Notes under the pieces: model-generated
The model's input: only the letters and a program-made list of their open reading frames with translations
What the model was told of the DNA's origin: nothing
The model's database searches: none
Source: a virus
Strand: one strand, 5' to 3'
Length of the DNA stretch: 42,959 bases
IMG/VR virus record: IMGVR_UViG_3300027856_000451
Span: 1-42,959 of that record
Made by a program: the position numbers and the translations under genes
Shown: positions 1 to 8,162 of the stretch, one piece after another
How the letters are laid out: every line of letters starts with the position of its first letter
Numbering within the stretch: position 1 is the stretch's first letter

Positions 1-39
1 AAAAAAGAAGAAAAAGAAAAAGAAAAAGAAAAAGAGTAG
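1..39 (+). CDS. C-terminal end of an upstream gene (partial)
   Basis: The first 36 bases read in frame 1 as an alternating Lys/Glu tail (KKEEKEKEKEKE) and end at a TAG stop at 37-39. The gene begins outside the window, so its function cannot be judged. A highly charged K/E repeat tail of this kind usually forms a helix or a disordered extension. It could also be a chance reading of a purine-rich stretch, since only the last 12 codons are visible. Confidence 0.4.
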   Translation, partial: KKEEKEKEKEKE

Positions 40-66
40 AAGAAAATCCAAAAAGAAATAAATTAT

Positions 67-480
67 TTGGTGGATAACTACGGTCATTGGACTTATAATC
101 TCGAAGAGAAAGAGATACCGAACACGTTCTACGGTTTTATTTACATAATTACAAATACAACGAATAGCAGAAAATATATCGGTAAAAAACAATCAACAAC
201 AATATTAAAACGTCCTCCACTTAAGGGTAAAAAAAATAAAAGGCACGTTGTAAAAGAAACAGATTGGAAAACATATACAGGTTCTTCAGATAAATTAAAC
301 GAAGATATTAATACATTGGGAAAAGATAAGTTTAAATTTGAAATAATAAGATTTTGTCAAAGCAAGAGTGAGTTAGCTTATTATGAAGCCAAAATGCAAT
401 TTGATCATGATGTGTTATTAAATGAAAATTACTACAACGGTATAATTAACTTAAGATTGGGTAAAATAAAAAAGAGTTGA
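67..480 (+). CDS. GIY-YIG-type (SegE-like) endonuclease
   Basis: A small protein of about 137 residues. Near residues 22-42 it has FYGFIYIITN followed by KYIGKK, which matches the GIY-YIG nuclease core in the variant found in phage SegE-type homing endonucleases (FIYxIxN...YIGKK). Charged Lys-rich segments follow, and a late Glu (YYEAKMQFD near 105-113) could be the metal ligand. Such enzymes cut DNA as free-standing homing endonucleases in T4-like genomes. No ATG is available: translation must begin at TTG 67 or, more likely, GTG 70. It ends 31 nt before the next gene. The family call is by motif only. Confidence 0.65.
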   Translation: MVDNYGHWTYNLEEKEIPNTFYGFIYIITNTTNSRKYIGKKQSTTILKRPPLKGKKNKRHVVKETDWKTYTGSSDKLNEDINTLGKDKFKFEIIRFCQSKSELAYYEAKMQFDHDVLLNENYYNGIINLRLGKIKKS

Positions 481-511
481 TAATTTACAATCTACAATTT
501 ATAATGTTTGA

Positions 512-1081
512 GTGAGATTTACTCTTCCACAATACAATATAACTCTTATCGACTTTCAAGACATTCATAAAAAGTTCGATAAAGATTTATTAGATGAAAT
601 TCACAATAGTTTGTTGATAGATACATTTAAAGAAAAAGGGTTTCAAAATAAAGATATTAAAAAATTATTCTTTCATCATTCTATTAAAGGTACAGTAGAT
701 TATATCAATAGAATTAAAACCAATAACAAGGTAATAGTTTATTTCAATAATACTCAGTTTTATGAAAGTGAAATATTAAATTACGTTAGTGAACAAAGCT
801 ATCTAGATATTCTTACAAAATTGTTATTGAAATTAAGAAGTGTTTTACCTATAAAGGTTGTGATATCGATGAGAAGCTTACCTTACTTTAAAGAGCTTGT
901 AAAGTTAAACGATGGAAGAGCTAAAGGCACTGTTATGAAAATTAATTCTACACTATCCAAATTCAAAATAGAAAACTTTACATTCGAAAAAGTTAAAAAG
1001 TTTGCAACTAAATACGAATTAAATTTTCTTTCAAACGAATATTTCGACAATATCAAGACAAAACAATTGATTTTCAAATAA
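512..1081 (+). CDS. Hypothetical protein, basic, 189 aa
   Basis: I do not recognise this protein. It begins with GTG (a nearby ATG at 504 is in another frame). It is rich in Lys, Ile, Leu and Asn with a mixed alpha/beta look, has no signal peptide or membrane segment, and no cysteine cluster. A central hydrophobic strand-helix stretch (KVIVYFNNTQFYESEIL, then LDILTKLLLKL) suggests a compact soluble fold. Its stop codon lies inside the late-promoter-like octamer that serves the next gene, so it probably belongs to the preceding transcription unit with the endonuclease. Confidence 0.6.
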   Translation: MRFTLPQYNITLIDFQDIHKKFDKDLLDEIHNSLLIDTFKEKGFQNKDIKKLFFHHSIKGTVDYINRIKTNNKVIVYFNNTQFYESEILNYVSEQSYLDILTKLLLKLRSVLPIKVVISMRSLPYFKELVKLNDGRAKGTVMKINSTLSKFKIENFTFEKVKKFATKYELNFLSNEYFDNIKTKQLIFK

Positions 1082-1084
1082 ATA
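1077..1084 (+). promoter_or_regulatory. T4-late-like octamer AATAAATA
   Basis: AATAAATA lies 6 nt before the ATG at 1091, matching the xxTAAATA pattern seen before many virion-type genes in this window. T4 late promoters (TATAAATA) start transcription about 6 nt downstream, so the message would begin at or near the ATG. Confidence 0.5.
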
Positions 1085-1090
1085 TATAAA

Positions 1091-1534
1091 ATGAAGTTCG
1101 ATCACGCAATACGAGAAGGATATAATACATATCTTGTCTCAGAAGAAGTAGGTCATGTTCAAGTCCCGGCAGAAGTTTTAAAAACAGCAATCAAAGTAGC
1201 GTATGATGCTTTAGGAACCACTTCATATGGTGAAAATGAACAACTAATGAGTATCTATCATGATAACTACATGGCACTTGCGGCATTAGCAAGAGAAGCA
1301 GGTATTCAAACACCGGAATTAAGTGGTGCTGACGAAGAATATGAAGACATGGAAGGTGGAACTGATGAAACTGAAGCTGGAAATGACGCTTTAGATGATG
1401 TAAATACATCTGCATTGCAAAAGGCGTTATCTTTAGGTAAGCAATTAAAGTCACCTGAAGTTGCTCAAGCAACTCAAGATCTTCATGGTAAAGTAGTTAA
1501 TAAAATAAGGGACGTATCAAGTAAATTGTCATGA
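1091..1534 (+). CDS. Acidic hypothetical protein, possible head-packaged protein
   Basis: A 147-residue protein with an N-terminal helical half and an acidic Glu/Asp/Gly-rich linker (about residues 78-102), followed by a helical C-terminus. The N-terminus MKFDHAIRE ends in I-R-E, which fits the (I/L)-x-E processing motif shared with several neighbours. It has its own late-type octamer and overlaps the next gene by 4 nt (ATGA). No enzyme motif is visible. The context (late promoter, followed by other tagged proteins) suggests a minor virion component; this is inference. Confidence 0.6.
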   Translation: MKFDHAIREGYNTYLVSEEVGHVQVPAEVLKTAIKVAYDALGTTSYGENEQLMSIYHDNYMALAALAREAGIQTPELSGADEEYEDMEGGTDETEAGNDALDDVNTSALQKALSLGKQLKSPEVAQATQDLHGKVVNKIRDVSSKLS

Positions 1535-1887
1535 TTACATTAAAAAGTAAATTTTTCAAATTAATAAAAAACAAACACGGTGTGTTAAACGAGCAGGTAC
1601 CTCCAATGGAACCACCTGTAGCACCTGTACCTGGTGAAGAAGTAGTAGATGTCCAACAAACTGAAACTATTACAGAACCAGAACCAGAATTTCAAAAACT
1701 CACCTCAGAAGGTGAAGTTGAACTCATTCGTTTAATTTTGAAAGCTTTAGTCGTTAACCCGACTGAAGGTACTATACCCCCAGATTTGCTTGATACGGAA
1801 ATTAATGAAAATAACGGGCGGGAAATGTTATCAAAAATAAGAACTTACTTGAACACATATACTGACGATCCTGAAATTAACTATTAA
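1531..1887 (+). CDS. Small acidic protein with propeptide-like N-terminus
   Basis: A 118-residue hypothetical protein. The first 21 residues are basic and amphipathic and end in GVLNE (17-21), a good match to a T4 gp21-type prohead protease site (L-x-E). A Pro/Glu-rich stretch follows (PPMEPPVAPVPGEE), then a helical C-terminal domain. The start overlaps the preceding stop by 4 nt and the stop overlaps the next start by 1 nt, so it is tightly coupled in one operon. It is probably a small internal or scaffold-type protein. Function unknown. Confidence 0.6.
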   Translation: MITLKSKFFKLIKNKHGVLNEQVPPMEPPVAPVPGEEVVDVQQTETITEPEPEFQKLTSEGEVELIRLILKALVVNPTEGTIPPDLLDTEINENNGREMLSKIRTYLNTYTDDPEINY

Positions 1888-3407
1888 TGAAAAAATATAT
1901 ACCACTAGATGAAGTTTATAGCAATATTGCTTTTAAACCGGTACCGAAAGTACCGAGACGTACAATAAGAGAAAACGTTGCTATATTTGCTGACGTAGAT
2001 GGTGTTGGTGATCCAGAAAAAATCGGTACAGTAGACGATGCTTATTTTAAGGTTTTAAAAAGACAAATTTCAGGTAAAGGAACTGATGGTTGGACAAAAG
2101 ATGTTGATACTATTTTAAGAGTATCAAAATGGGATGAAAGCAACAAAGAATACAATGATTTATTAGATACCGTTATTCATATTATTCATAATACTTCTGA
2201 TACAAATGCTGAGGCGGTAAACTTACTGGCTACTGATAAAGCAAATAATATCGGGTTACCACAATTAGAAAATGCAATTCAAGAGACCGGTCCACAAATT
2301 GGGGATGCAGGTATTTGGAATTTAGGTGCTGTATTAGCTCCTATAGTTAGTACGTGTTTTTCTGATGTCAATGCACTTATAACCCGCTTATATGATTATA
2401 GTTTCAAAATAAACAATGTTGGTGTTGGTAAAGGTGAATTACTAATGACAATGTTTTCAAATGGTATAAAAGGTGACTCTGGCGATTTAGATTTTCCATC
2501 ACTAGGTGAGGTAGAATTAAAAGGTCTAGATGGTAGACCTGGTTCACAAGATAGAGCTTTTCAAGCAAGAACTAAATTACCAGAATTTTTATTAGCTAAA
2601 GGTAACAAATCAATTCATACAGGGCAAGGCATTCAATCAGCTCATAAAAAGGTTATAGGTGCAAGAGCAAAATTATTAATACCAATTAACAAACTGATTG
2701 ATAAGTTGCATGACCAAGATATTGATCAATATGATAACCAACTTCAAGGTGCAATAGAATCTATAGGTGCTATATCTGATACTAGAAATAAAATGCACCA
2801 AGAATCATTAATGAGATTTGTATCAAAAATACAAAATGATTTATACGATCCAAAACGATATGATAAAAGAACTGCTACTTCTATAGAAAATCATTTAAAC
2901 AAATATGTCGATGCTTTACAAAATTATATTGATGCAAAAGATAATAGAGTATTAACTAAAAAAGATAATCCAACATGGAATCAAGTAGTTCAAAATGGTT
3001 ATCTAAATGACTATGGTTTGTCAAGAGATGATTACATTGATTCTTTGACACTAATGGTTAATCATGATTTGAGTGATAATAGTATGAACGATGTTAAAAC
3101 CGCTCTTAATTCAATATTACAAGATGATGCAATTGATAAATTAATGTTCGATAATGATCAAAACACTCTTAAGAAAATAATTGCAACTTTACATTTGACT
3201 ACATATGCTCAGCATCATCAATTTAATTATCTAGTCTATATGAACGACAAAAGCCTTAATTGTTATACCTTCCAATTTACAAATAATTTAGCAGAAGATA
3301 TTCCTTCAATCTTTGAAGAAATAGGCGCCCTTGGGGATAATTTTGGAATATCTCTTGGTCTCGATGATCAAATGTCGAAAGGAATACCACTATCACTAAA
3401 AGCATGA
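1887..3407 (+). CDS. Large conserved-type phage protein with PD-(D/E)XK-like motif
   Basis: A 506-residue soluble protein. At residues 178-213 it reads VGVGKGELLMTMF, then GDSGDLDF, then GEVELKG. The order G-x-GE (E184), D200/D202 and E210-L-K212 is the layout of a PD-(D/E)XK nuclease core, in which Glu, Asp and ExK bind metal. The rest is mainly alpha-helical, with many Asp/Asn. The start overlaps the previous stop and the end overlaps the next ATG by 4 nt, so it is co-translated with the ligase-like gene downstream. A nuclease next to a ligase-fold protein would make biochemical sense, but activity is inferred from motif spacing alone. A structural role remains possible. Confidence 0.55.
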   Translation: MKKYIPLDEVYSNIAFKPVPKVPRRTIRENVAIFADVDGVGDPEKIGTVDDAYFKVLKRQISGKGTDGWTKDVDTILRVSKWDESNKEYNDLLDTVIHIIHNTSDTNAEAVNLLATDKANNIGLPQLENAIQETGPQIGDAGIWNLGAVLAPIVSTCFSDVNALITRLYDYSFKINNVGVGKGELLMTMFSNGIKGDSGDLDFPSLGEVELKGLDGRPGSQDRAFQARTKLPEFLLAKGNKSIHTGQGIQSAHKKVIGARAKLLIPINKLIDKLHDQDIDQYDNQLQGAIESIGAISDTRNKMHQESLMRFVSKIQNDLYDPKRYDKRTATSIENHLNKYVDALQNYIDAKDNRVLTKKDNPTWNQVVQNGYLNDYGLSRDDYIDSLTLMVNHDLSDNSMNDVKTALNSILQDDAIDKLMFDNDQNTLKKIIATLHLTTYAQHHQFNYLVYMNDKSLNCYTFQFTNNLAEDIPSIFEEIGALGDNFGISLGLDDQMSKGIPLSLKA

Positions 3408-4756
3408 GCTACTTCGAACACGAAATAATATTTGAAAGTTATAAAAGAAATATTCTTTTAAACGAGGGTGGTGCCGCCGGTCATATGGCACACCCGTTTG
3501 ATCTACCAGATGTAAAAACAGGTAATGATTTAATAAAAAAGTTTGACGACACAGTTGATGTATTAAACAAAGACGGTGGCGCTATAAAGATCGATGGAAC
3601 AAATGTAAGTATAAAAGTAATTGAAAATGAACAAGGACAAAAACAATTTGCTTTAGATAGAGGTTCGATGTCCGAATTAGATGTTAATGGTGTAACTGTT
3701 GATAGATTACAAGATAGGTTTGTTACAAAAGATGGTTCACCTCATGGTATGGTTAACAGTGGCAGAATAATTTTAAGCATTTTCAATGAAGCCATACCAC
3801 TTATAAGACCACAGTTAGAAGAATTAGGTTTATGGAATGATCCAACAAAATTTATTAACGCTGAATTTGTTCAAGGTCACACAAACGTTATTGATTATGG
3901 TGATCAGGACTTCTTAGCTTTACACGGTATAAATCAATTTTTAGAAAAATATAATAGACAAGGTGAATTAGTAAGACCTGGTCTACAAAGACAAACTACA
4001 GTTAATCAAATCACCGGAAAAGAACAATTAGAAAAAGGCTCTTCAAAACCAGTAGAATACAGCCAAGAGGCACTTGATGAACTTGCTAAGATAGTAGAAC
4101 CAATTGCAGAAAATTATAAGTTTGATGTTATTACAAGAGCAGATGTAGAGACTACTGGTCATCCAAATTTTAAAAAAATATTATCTGAGCCATTTACTAT
4201 AAATTTTACAAACGAGGAAGAAATGACCAAACCTTTAGGTAATTGGTTAGGTGATGCAATTAATCCTTTTGGTTATATGTTAACCACTAATGAAGGTAAA
4301 AGAATTGGAGCAGTAAGTAAGCAAAATTATCTTAATGTTTTAAGTGAACAACCTTTAGATCAATACTATTCAGAGTCCGATATACAACAAGCAGTTGACG
4401 GTGCATTGCTCTATCATGCAACTATTAAATTAGGGGATGAACTTTTATCAAATTATAAATCAGTTTTAGGTGCTGCTAATGATCATGAAGGTATTGTAGT
4501 GCAAGACTCAAGACTACCAGGGTCTCCGATGTATAAAATAACGGGTAAATTTATTATAGATGGAATGACTAGTAGATTTAGATCTATTGACGAAGATGAT
4601 CAATCAGCACCAAGTGTTAATTATGGTAATGGTAGGATGGAATATCCAAACGCTCAAGCTACCAATTATGCAGCAAGTTCTAAAGACCCAGGTGGTACCC
4701 CTTATTCTAAATATCCCGGGCCCGGCCGAGCCACAGGTGGTAATGCTCGAAGATAA
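3404..4756 (+). CDS. Divergent ATP-dependent ligase/nucleotidyltransferase-fold protein (DUF6267-like)
   Basis: A 450-residue protein with the covalent-nucleotidyltransferase motifs in order. Motif I is KIDGTN, with candidate lysine nucleophile K62; an Arg follows (LDRGSM, R86); motif III is INAEFVQGH (E154); motif IV is HEGIVVQD (E362); motif V is YKITGKF (K378 and K382). This set is shared by DNA ligases, RNA ligases and capping enzymes. A long insertion separates motifs III and IV, and the C-terminal 60 residues are Gly/Pro/Ser-rich and probably disordered. The N-terminus ends in NILLNE at 16-21, a prohead-protease-like site, which suggests head packaging. I believe related marine T4-like phage proteins are catalogued as DUF6267, from memory. 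Substrate (RNA or DNA) unknown. Confidence 0.65.
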   Translation: MSYFEHEIIFESYKRNILLNEGGAAGHMAHPFDLPDVKTGNDLIKKFDDTVDVLNKDGGAIKIDGTNVSIKVIENEQGQKQFALDRGSMSELDVNGVTVDRLQDRFVTKDGSPHGMVNSGRIILSIFNEAIPLIRPQLEELGLWNDPTKFINAEFVQGHTNVIDYGDQDFLALHGINQFLEKYNRQGELVRPGLQRQTTVNQITGKEQLEKGSSKPVEYSQEALDELAKIVEPIAENYKFDVITRADVETTGHPNFKKILSEPFTINFTNEEEMTKPLGNWLGDAINPFGYMLTTNEGKRIGAVSKQNYLNVLSEQPLDQYYSESDIQQAVDGALLYHATIKLGDELLSNYKSVLGAANDHEGIVVQDSRLPGSPMYKITGKFIIDGMTSRFRSIDEDDQSAPSVNYGNGRMEYPNAQATNYAASSKDPGGTPYSKYPGPGRATGGNARR

Positions 4757-4770
4757 CGATAACTAATAAC

Positions 4771-6066
4771 ATGGGGTTCGTCAAATATCACCCAAGAGTG
4801 GGTGAGTTCCATTCACCGGATTGTACAATATTCAATTACGATACAGTTTATCTTTTAACTGAAGAAGGACCTGTAGTTTATGAACATAAAATAGGTGGTT
4901 ATATTTCACCTGAGCTAGGTGGTAAAATTCATGATATTGATTGGTATTTCTTTTTTAAAGAGATAGAAAGACTAAAACCTAAACAAATTGTAATACCGGA
5001 ATGTTATGTTAACGGTACATACCCTCATTTTAAAGGGAAAATAGAAACAGAATTAAGAGAATATGGTTTCGATGAAACTAATATAATAGTATACTTTCAA
5101 AAAGAAGAAAATTTTTATCATGGAGAAATACATGTAGAACCACCATGGATGTACACCGACGATACAGATTATAATCATATGGTTTTTCATACTATTGGAC
5201 ATGCCGTACCGGAAAGCGACGAAAAATGTTTTCAAAAGTTTAATAATATGAAATTTTGTAAACAAGGATTTTTGTGTGAGAGTTTCCACAAACTTTACGC
5301 TTTAAGACATCAGACCCCGGAACTACAAATTGAAAAAAGAAAAAAAGCAAAAAAGAAACTTAAATCAGGTAGGTTTGTTTTTTATGGTGGTGCTAGCACA
5401 AGTAATAGGCCTATTGTTTTTGATGCTATTAATAAAAGCAGGAAATTAAGTATCGATTTCATTACATATGAAAATCAAAATTTAACAGATTTAATATTAG
5501 ATAAAAAAGGAATAGGTATTTCGTTAGATGGGTTGGTCTTTTCAACAATAAGAGATTCAGAGTTTAGTGTTAATGGGGTACCGTCTGTTAAGATAACTAG
5601 AGCTCCAGATAATATTGTTCAAAACAATAATCTTCACTTATGGAGAACAAGATATTGGAAACAGATACCATATTCATTAGCACCGACAGATGAAGAAAGA
5701 AAACAAACTAAAAAAGCTATAGAATTAGCATATGAAGAATATATGGACCATGTCTATGATAATGACAAAAGAACTTTGAAGATGATAAGATATCAATTTT
5801 TTATAAACCTTCTACAAAAGTTTTATAATATAGAATTCTTTTTATATGATATGCTTTTCGGTGATGACTTAGAAGATTGGTTGAATTATCTCCCATTAAT
5901 TCCAGATTTTGCTATTTTTAAAGAAGCTGCTAATCCTGAACATATAGCTAAAGGAGCAAGGGGTGAAATGTTTGTTGATTATATTCAGGAATTTCTTAAA
6001 CTTTTTGACAAGAGATTTAAGCATCGATATAAGCATTACTACAAAGGCTTAAATAATGTAGGATGA
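4771..6066 (+). CDS. Putative glycosyltransferase-like protein
   Basis: A 431-residue soluble protein without a signal peptide. The segment around residues 240-285 (KGIGISLDGLVFSTIRDSEF, then NGVPSVKITRAPDNIVQNN) resembles the donor-binding end of GT-B-type glycosyltransferases of the exostosin/GT90 kind, where a conserved Arg-Asp/Glu pair is followed by a (G)xP(V/S) strand. The N-terminal half has conserved-looking His and Cys residues (TIGHAVPESDEKCFQKF) but no clear motif. It begins 14 nt after the ligase-like gene and its stop overlaps the next ATG by 4 nt, so it is cotranscribed. Assignment is tentative; a carbohydrate-related enzyme fits the many other glycan genes in the window. Confidence 0.4.
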   Translation: MGFVKYHPRVGEFHSPDCTIFNYDTVYLLTEEGPVVYEHKIGGYISPELGGKIHDIDWYFFFKEIERLKPKQIVIPECYVNGTYPHFKGKIETELREYGFDETNIIVYFQKEENFYHGEIHVEPPWMYTDDTDYNHMVFHTIGHAVPESDEKCFQKFNNMKFCKQGFLCESFHKLYALRHQTPELQIEKRKKAKKKLKSGRFVFYGGASTSNRPIVFDAINKSRKLSIDFITYENQNLTDLILDKKGIGISLDGLVFSTIRDSEFSVNGVPSVKITRAPDNIVQNNNLHLWRTRYWKQIPYSLAPTDEERKQTKKAIELAYEEYMDHVYDNDKRTLKMIRYQFFINLLQKFYNIEFFLYDMLFGDDLEDWLNYLPLIPDFAIFKEAANPEHIAKGARGEMFVDYIQEFLKLFDKRFKHRYKHYYKGLNNVG

Positions 6067-6692
6067 AGACATTTAAACAGTTCTTTTTAGGTGAACAAGA
6101 TATACCAGATAAAGATGTAAACTTTAGAACTGTTGCTTTAGTTCCAGGTAGTTTTAAACCACCTCATAAAGGTCATTTTGAAATGTTTAAAAATTACGCT
6201 GATAAAGCAGACAGAGTAATTGTCGTTATTAGTGAACCACAAAATCCTAAAAGTATTAGAACTACACAATCAGGAAAATATATACCCGCAGAAACTGCTA
6301 AAAAAATATTTGAAATATACGCTGAAAATGAAAATGTTAGAAATATAACTTTTTTAACAGACCCTGCTCCGGTAAAATTTGTTTATGATTATTTTGCAGA
6401 AAGAACACAACCTGGTGATAAAGTTATTTTAGGAGTTGGGGGTAAAGGTGAAGACGCAGCAAGATATAAAAATGCTGCTAAGTATGCACCTGATGGGGTA
6501 GAATTCGATATCGATGTATTTTCGACTGTTGGTGGTGATACCCCGTTAAGTGCATCTGACATAAGAAATAAATTAGATAATTTATCTGTTGAAGATTTAT
6601 TACCATATATACCTGATAGATTACGTGATAATAAAACGGTAGTTGATGAGGTTTACAGTTTATTGACAAACCTTCCCTCGTCTATAAATTAG
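6063..6692 (+). CDS. Cytidylyltransferase/NMN-adenylyltransferase-like nucleotidyltransferase with capsid-targeting-like N-terminus
   Basis: A 209-residue protein of the HxGH nucleotidyltransferase superfamily. ALVPGSFKPPHKGHFEMFKN (about residues 25-44) contains the H-x-G-H nucleotide-binding motif, and PLSASDIR near 160-167 stands where the ISSTxxR motif usually lies. Such enzymes transfer AMP or CMP to a phosphorylated substrate (NMN, pantetheine-P, glycerol-P and others); the substrate here cannot be told. The first eleven residues, MKTFKQFFLGE, closely resemble the T4 internal-protein targeting peptide MKTYQEFIAE. Removal after E11 would release an enzyme that could be injected with the DNA. 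It overlaps the previous gene by 4 nt. Confidence 0.75.
   Translation: MKTFKQFFLGEQDIPDKDVNFRTVALVPGSFKPPHKGHFEMFKNYADKADRVIVVISEPQNPKSIRTTQSGKYIPAETAKKIFEIYAENENVRNITFLTDPAPVKFVYDYFAERTQPGDKVILGVGGKGEDAARYKNAAKYAPDGVEFDIDVFSTVGGDTPLSASDIRNKLDNLSVEDLLPYIPDRLRDNKTVVDEVYSLLTNLPSSIN
6683..6690 (+). promoter_or_regulatory. Late-like near-match TATAAATT
   Basis: TATAAATT differs from the T4 late consensus TATAAATA only at its last base and lies 5 nt before the GTG start at 6696. It overlaps the end of the preceding gene. Confidence 0.35.
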
Positions 6693-6695
6693 CGT

Positions 6696-7343
6696 GTGAA
6701 CGTTAATCACTTCCACAAAGCTCTATTTTATCATGTACCCAAAACAGGGGGGTCTGCAATTCATTTAGCACTGGGAAGACACGAAAGATTAAAAGATAGA
6801 TCACCTGAAAATATTAAAAAAGAATATTGGCATTTTTATCTTGGAATGCATGGTAACTATTCGAGTCTTAAAATCGATAAACAATCAAAAGATCAATACA
6901 AGGAGCTAAAAAAGTATTTTAAATTTTGTTTTGTTAGAAATCCGTGGTCGCATGCTTTAAGTTATTATTTTCATTGGTTACATATCGATAAATTTCCCAG
7001 ACTTGATAAAAGAATACAAAAACAAGACTGGGAAAATTTTAAGTGGTTTTTGGAAGAATTTTATGAACCACAAGAGGTGTATACCTTTAATGATCCGGAG
7101 TTCGAAAATGATAAATGGTATAAATTCGAAGACTTACAAAAATGTTGGGATAACTTGTGTAAAAAATTTAATTATAACAATTATATACTACCTAACAACA
7201 ATGATTCAAAAGAACATAAAAACGTGTTTAATTTTAAATACCCAGATGATTATAGAGAGTGGTATGATGAAGAATCAAAACAAATGGTTGCTGCTAAGGC
7301 TAAAAACGAACTAAACAAATTTAAATATACTTTCGATCCCTAA
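6696..7343 (+). CDS. Sulfotransferase-family protein
   Basis: A 215-residue protein beginning at GTG 6696. YHVPKTGGSAIHLAL (about 12-26) is the 5'-phosphosulfate-binding loop of PAPS-dependent carbohydrate sulfotransferases, with K16 as the expected catalytic lysine. FCFVRNPWSHALSYYF (about 77-92) is the 3'-phosphate-binding motif with R81 and S85. Both loops are intact. These enzymes transfer sulfate from PAPS to a sugar hydroxyl or similar acceptor. There is no membrane anchor, so it would act in the cytoplasm. It converges with the minus-strand gene downstream, overlapping it by 4 nt. A second paralogue lies at 12569-13180. Confidence 0.8.
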   Translation: MNVNHFHKALFYHVPKTGGSAIHLALGRHERLKDRSPENIKKEYWHFYLGMHGNYSSLKIDKQSKDQYKELKKYFKFCFVRNPWSHALSYYFHWLHIDKFPRLDKRIQKQDWENFKWFLEEFYEPQEVYTFNDPEFENDKWYKFEDLQKCWDNLCKKFNYNNYILPNNNDSKEHKNVFNFKYPDDYREWYDEESKQMVAAKAKNELNKFKYTFDP

Positions 7344-7729
7344 TCTTCTAAATTACCTGATGGTCTCGTAGGATTTTGCATTCTTGGACCTTTCATCATT
7401 TTTATTGTTTTATCAATATATTCATCTATCTCATCTTCCATACCTAACTTATTAATTTCAGCTAGATATGGATCGAGTTTTACATATATAGAATCTTTAA
7501 CATCACCTATAGCTGATGCAATGTCTTCTTTCCTTGCTGCTGTAAGAAATCCTTCAGCACTTTTAAGTTGTTTATCTACTACTTTATAAATGGTATCTCT
7601 AGCGGGAGATTTTAAAACCGTGGTATTAGATTGTGGGTAATCTGCAAAGTCTCCAGCTTGTGGACCCATATTAAAAGCAAGAGCTCCTGATTCCATAAGT
7701 TTTTGTAGATTGCGAACGTCTCGATTCAT
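7340..7729 (-). CDS. Small tagged hypothetical protein, minus strand
   Basis: A 129-residue protein starting at the ATG whose complement is at 7727-7729. A longer open frame extends upstream, but the late-type octamer at 7735-7742 places the real start here. The N-terminus MNRDVRNLQKLME ends in L-M-E, again the (I/L)-x-E processing pattern. The body is helical and charged, with repeated Lys/Asp/Glu, and ends in a Pro/Asn-rich tail (QNPTRPSGNLED). It is probably a small virion or internal protein. It is one of five short minus-strand insertions in an otherwise plus-strand region. Confidence 0.6.
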   Translation of the reverse strand: MNRDVRNLQKLMESGALAFNMGPQAGDFADYPQSNTTVLKSPARDTIYKVVDKQLKSAEGFLTAARKEDIASAIGDVKDSIYVKLDPYLAEINKLGMEDEIDEYIDKTIKMMKGPRMQNPTRPSGNLED

Positions 7730-7734
7730 AACAA

Positions 7735-7742
7735 TATTTAAT
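7735..7742 (-). promoter_or_regulatory. T4-late-like octamer ATTAAATA (minus strand)
   Basis: On the minus strand ATTAAATA is followed by TTGTT and then the ATG of the 7340-7729 gene, a 5-nt gap. It fixes the start codon of that gene. Confidence 0.5.
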
Positions 7743-7847
7743 AAATAATTACATGTTTTCGAGATGTCTATATGAGATATGTTAAATATCTTTGCGGTAA
7801 GGGAGACAAACGGAGACACAAGGGAAACTATATGCTCTGAATAAGAA
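7743..7847. promoter_or_regulatory. Divergent intergenic region
   Basis: About 105 bp between the diverging genes at 7729 (minus) and 7848 (plus). It contains a purine-rich run with repeated GGAGACA (GGAGACAAACGGAGACACAAGG, at about 7802-7823). No sigma70-type or xxTAAATA element is positioned convincingly for the plus-strand gene; TATATG near 7830 is the best weak -10 candidate. Confidence 0.3.
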
Positions 7848-8162
7848 ATGAAAGTTACATTCAATGATAAAATAAGAAGCTTGTTAAAAGAATACAATCG
7901 AGGTGTTCTTAATATGCAAACCCAGAACCAACATGGTGATACATTAGACCCAGAAGACGATACATATGATGGTTCGGTAGCAGACACAGATGAAGCTATT
8001 CCTGGCGAAGAAGGTGAAGAGCATACTGATAAACAAAAAGATATTGAAAGCTTAAAAGCATTAAGAGCAAATCCTGATAAAAGACATGCAATCGACAATT
8101 ACGGTACGGTTGCAAAATATCAAAAGATGTTAACCCGTAAAATAAAAGATTTACAACAATGA
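7848..8162 (+). CDS. Acidic small protein with propeptide-like N-terminus
   Basis: A 104-residue protein. Residues 1-15, MKVTFNDKIRSLLKE, end in L-K-E and match the basic-amphipathic tag plus protease site seen in several other genes. Residues 28-65 are strongly acidic (DTLDPEDDTYDG...EEGEEH), and the C-terminal 40 residues form a basic helix. No enzyme motif is present. The composition (acidic, then basic helix) resembles phage scaffold-core or internal proteins. It overlaps the next gene by 4 nt (ATGA). Confidence 0.6.
   Translation: MKVTFNDKIRSLLKEYNRGVLNMQTQNQHGDTLDPEDDTYDGSVADTDEAIPGEEGEEHTDKQKDIESLKALRANPDKRHAIDNYGTVAKYQKMLTRKIKDLQQ

Noticed and set aside
7340-8098. A 252-codon minus-strand open frame longer than the gene I annotate
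   Set aside because: The upstream half is antisense to the 7848-8162 gene and has a Ser/Leu-rich shadow composition. A late-type octamer sits 5 nt before the internal ATG at 7729, which marks the real start.
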